Shown in pieces: positions 4,275 through 5,341 of a stretch of 5,341 nucleotides of DNA. The stretch lies in the NCBI GenBank assembly GCA_005888335.1, contig VAWY01000272.1, positions 1-5,341 on the forward strand, given 5' to 3'. The position numbers and the translations under genes are program-made. Position 1 is the stretch's first letter; each line of letters opens with the position of its first letter. The notes under the pieces are model-generated. The model was not told the origin of the DNA, did no database searches, and worked only from the letters and a program-made list of their open reading frames with translations. Source of the stretch: Actinomycetota bacterium (lineage in GTDB: Bacteria; Actinomycetota; Thermoleophilia; Solirubrobacterales; Solirubrobacteraceae).

Positions 4275-5341
4275 CAGTACGACCTCGGCAGGCCGAGGAC
4301 GTGCTCGCCCACGTAGTTGAGGACCATCTCCTGGCTGATCGGGGCGATGCGCAGCAGCCGCGCCTCGCGGAAGTACCGCTCGACGTGGTACTCGCGCGCA
4401 TAGCCCATGCCGCCGTGCAGCTGCACCGCGCGGTCGGCCGCGGCGAATCCCGCGTCGGCGCACAGGTACTTGGCGGCGTTCGCCTCGCGGCCGCAGGGCA
4501 GCCCCTGGTCGTACAGCCACGCCGCCTTGCGCACCACGAGCGTCGCCGCGTCGAGCCGCATCTGCGCGTCGGCGATCGGGAACTGGAGGCCCTGGTTCTG
4601 GCCGATCGGCCGCCCGAAGACGACGCGCTCGTTCCCGTAGTTCACCGCCCGCCTGATCGCCGCGCGGCCGAGCCCGAGCGCCTCGACGGCGATGAGGATC
4701 CGCTCGGGGTTCAGCCCGTCGAGCAGGTAGCGGAAGCCCTTGCCCTCCTCGCCCACGCGGTGCTCCTCGGGCACCTCGAGGTTGTCGATGAACAGCTCGT
4801 TGGAATCGACGGCCTCGCGCCCCATCTTCGGGATCGGCCGGATGTCGACGCGGTCGCGGTCGAGGTCGGTCAAGAACAGCGTCATGCCGTCGGTCTTCTT
4901 GGCGCAGTCCTCGAGCTTCGTCGTGCGCGTGAGCAGCAGGACCTTCTCGGACTCCAGCGCCTTGGAGATCCACACCTTGCGCCCGCTGACGACGTAGTCG
5001 CCGCTGCCGTTGCGCTTGGCGAACGTCTTGATCCGCGTCGTGTCGAGGCCGGCGTCGGGCTCGGTCACGCCGAAGCACACGTGCAGGTCGCCCGACACGA
5101 TGCGCGGCAGCGTCTCGCGCTTGAGCTCGTCCGAGCCGTGCACGATCACCGGGTGCATCCCGAAGATCGACATGTGCATGCAGCTCGCGCCGTTCATGCC
5201 GGCGCCCGAGGCCGACACCTCCTCGAGCAGCAGCGACGCCTCGAGGATGCCCAGCCCGCTGCCGCCGTGCTCCTCGGGCACGCAGATGCCGAGCCAGCCC
5301 GCGTCGGCGAACGCCTTGTAGAACTCCCACGGGAACTCGTG
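4274..5341 (-). CDS. Acyl-CoA dehydrogenase, N-terminus cut by window edge
   Basis: FAD enzyme expected to form the trans-2 double bond of an acyl-CoA and pass electrons to ETF in the cytoplasm. 355 residues and the stop are visible; roughly 25-35 N-terminal residues lie beyond the edge. In visible numbering, the entering helix contains GWLGI followed by PEEHGGSGLG (residues 22-31). The FAD/substrate motif CFGVTEPDAGLDT is near 89-101, KVWIS near 122-126, FGRPIG near 242-247, and the C-terminal QLHGGMGY near 307-314. The chain ends in LGLPRSY. The usual catalytic Glu, just before the C-terminal S-Q, is Ala333 (RIAPISQ). A Glu occurs at 213 (LNPER), the position of the catalytic base in isovaleryl-CoA and long-chain acyl-CoA dehydrogenases. 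The enzyme is therefore probably active with an IVD-type base (inference). It is the first gene visible in the operon, and its stop overlaps the SDR start (TGATG). Substrate unknown. Confidence 0.95.
   Translation of the reverse strand, partial: HEFPWEFYKAFADAGWLGICVPEEHGGSGLGILEASLLLEEVSASGAGMNGASCMHMSIFGMHPVIVHGSDELKRETLPRIVSGDLHVCFGVTEPDAGLDTTRIKTFAKRNGSGDYVVSGRKVWISKALESEKVLLLTRTTKLEDCAKKTDGMTLFLTDLDRDRVDIRPIPKMGREAVDSNELFIDNLEVPEEHRVGEEGKGFRYLLDGLNPERILIAVEALGLGRAAIRRAVNYGNERVVFGRPIGQNQGLQFPIADAQMRLDAATLVVRKAAWLYDQGLPCGREANAAKYLCADAGFAAADRAVQLHGGMGYAREYHVERYFREARLLRIAPISQEMVLNYVGEHVLGLPRSY
4283..4286 (-). promoter_or_regulatory. Ribosome binding site of the SDR gene
   Basis: GAGG lies 8 nt upstream of the ATG at 4274-4272. 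It decides the SDR start, because the SDR reading frame stays open far upstream through the dehydrogenase gene and no in-frame stop limits it. The site uses an AGG arginine codon of the dehydrogenase gene. Confidence 0.65.
4283..4298 (-). repeat. Inverted repeat (hairpin) over the SDR ribosome binding site
   Basis: CCTCGGC, two bases, then GCCGAGG form a perfect 7-bp inverted repeat inside the last codons of the acyl-CoA dehydrogenase gene. In mRNA a stem of about six pairs with a small loop could form. Its 3' arm contains the GAGG that serves as ribosome binding site for the SDR gene. It could hold back SDR initiation until ribosomes finishing the dehydrogenase open it. The structure is seen directly; the function is inference, and short GC palindromes are common at this base composition. 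No U-tract follows, so it is not an intrinsic terminator. Confidence 0.5.

Noticed and set aside
4283..4298. Inverted repeat considered as an intrinsic terminator
   Set aside because: There is no T-run after it on either strand and coding continues immediately.
2426..4316. Other long plus-strand frames opposite the thiolase and SDR genes
   Set aside because: Composition-driven shadows with no domain resemblance or convincing start signals.
3528..5330. A 600-codon minus-strand frame that could be read as a fusion extending the SDR upstream
   Set aside because: Upstream of 4274 this frame is an Arg/Ala-rich out-of-frame reading of the acyl-CoA dehydrogenase gene. The SDR has a clear ATG with a ribosome binding site and normal family length.
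1..5341. CRISPR arrays, tRNA/rRNA, insertion sequences, phage or defence genes, promoters or riboswitches
   Set aside because: No repeated units, terminal inverted repeats or structured non-coding stretch were seen. No intergenic gap exceeds one base, so there is no room for a separate promoter region.

Overview
The window is very GC-rich DNA. Essentially every base is coding and all genes lie on the minus strand, so transcription runs from the right edge (5341) to the left edge (1). The strong G/C third-position bias, the packed overlapping genes and a luciferase-like (F420/FMN) oxidoreductase beside acyl-CoA genes point to a high-GC bacterium, most plausibly an actinomycete-type organism (Mycobacteriales or Thermoleophilia such as Solirubrobacterales). 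That taxonomic guess is inference from composition and gene families, not from a marker gene.

In order of transcription there are six genes. (1) An acyl-CoA dehydrogenase, cut by the right edge (4274-5341). (2) A short-chain dehydrogenase/reductase of the 3-hydroxyacyl-CoA type (3528-4274). (3) A complete thiolase (2336-3526, GTG start). (4) A single-chain CoA-transferase of the acetyl-CoA hydrolase/4-hydroxybutyrate CoA-transferase family (1095-2336). (5) An LLM-class flavin/F420-dependent oxidoreductase (158-1102). (6) The first 53 codons of a second acyl-CoA dehydrogenase, cut by the left edge (1-161). Each junction overlaps by 1, 4 or 8 nt or is separated by a single nt. Each start has a plausible ribosome binding site inside the end of the preceding gene. 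This is one tightly coupled operon, with no internal promoter, terminator, RNA gene, repeat array or mobile element that I can see.

Together the genes encode most of a beta-oxidation spiral: alpha,beta-dehydrogenation (acyl-CoA dehydrogenase), oxidation of the 3-hydroxyacyl-CoA (SDR) and thiolytic cleavage (thiolase). A CoA-transferase could load or unload CoA, and an LLM oxidoreductase supplies a redox or oxygenation step that ordinary fatty-acid oxidation does not need. No enoyl-CoA hydratase or acyl-CoA ligase is present in the window. The set looks like a dedicated catabolic operon for a non-standard carboxylic acid (for example branched, alicyclic, terpenoid or aromatic-derived). The substrate cannot be read from the sequence.

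The points most worth a second look are active-site departures in three of the enzymes. The CoA-transferase has Gly where, by my recalled alignment, the family carries its glutamate nucleophile. The acyl-CoA dehydrogenase has Ala at the usual catalytic Glu position but a Glu at the isovaleryl-CoA-dehydrogenase-type position. The SDR has His in place of the tetrad Asn, as in peroxisomal multifunctional enzyme type 2. There is also a hairpin that buries the ribosome binding site of the SDR gene.
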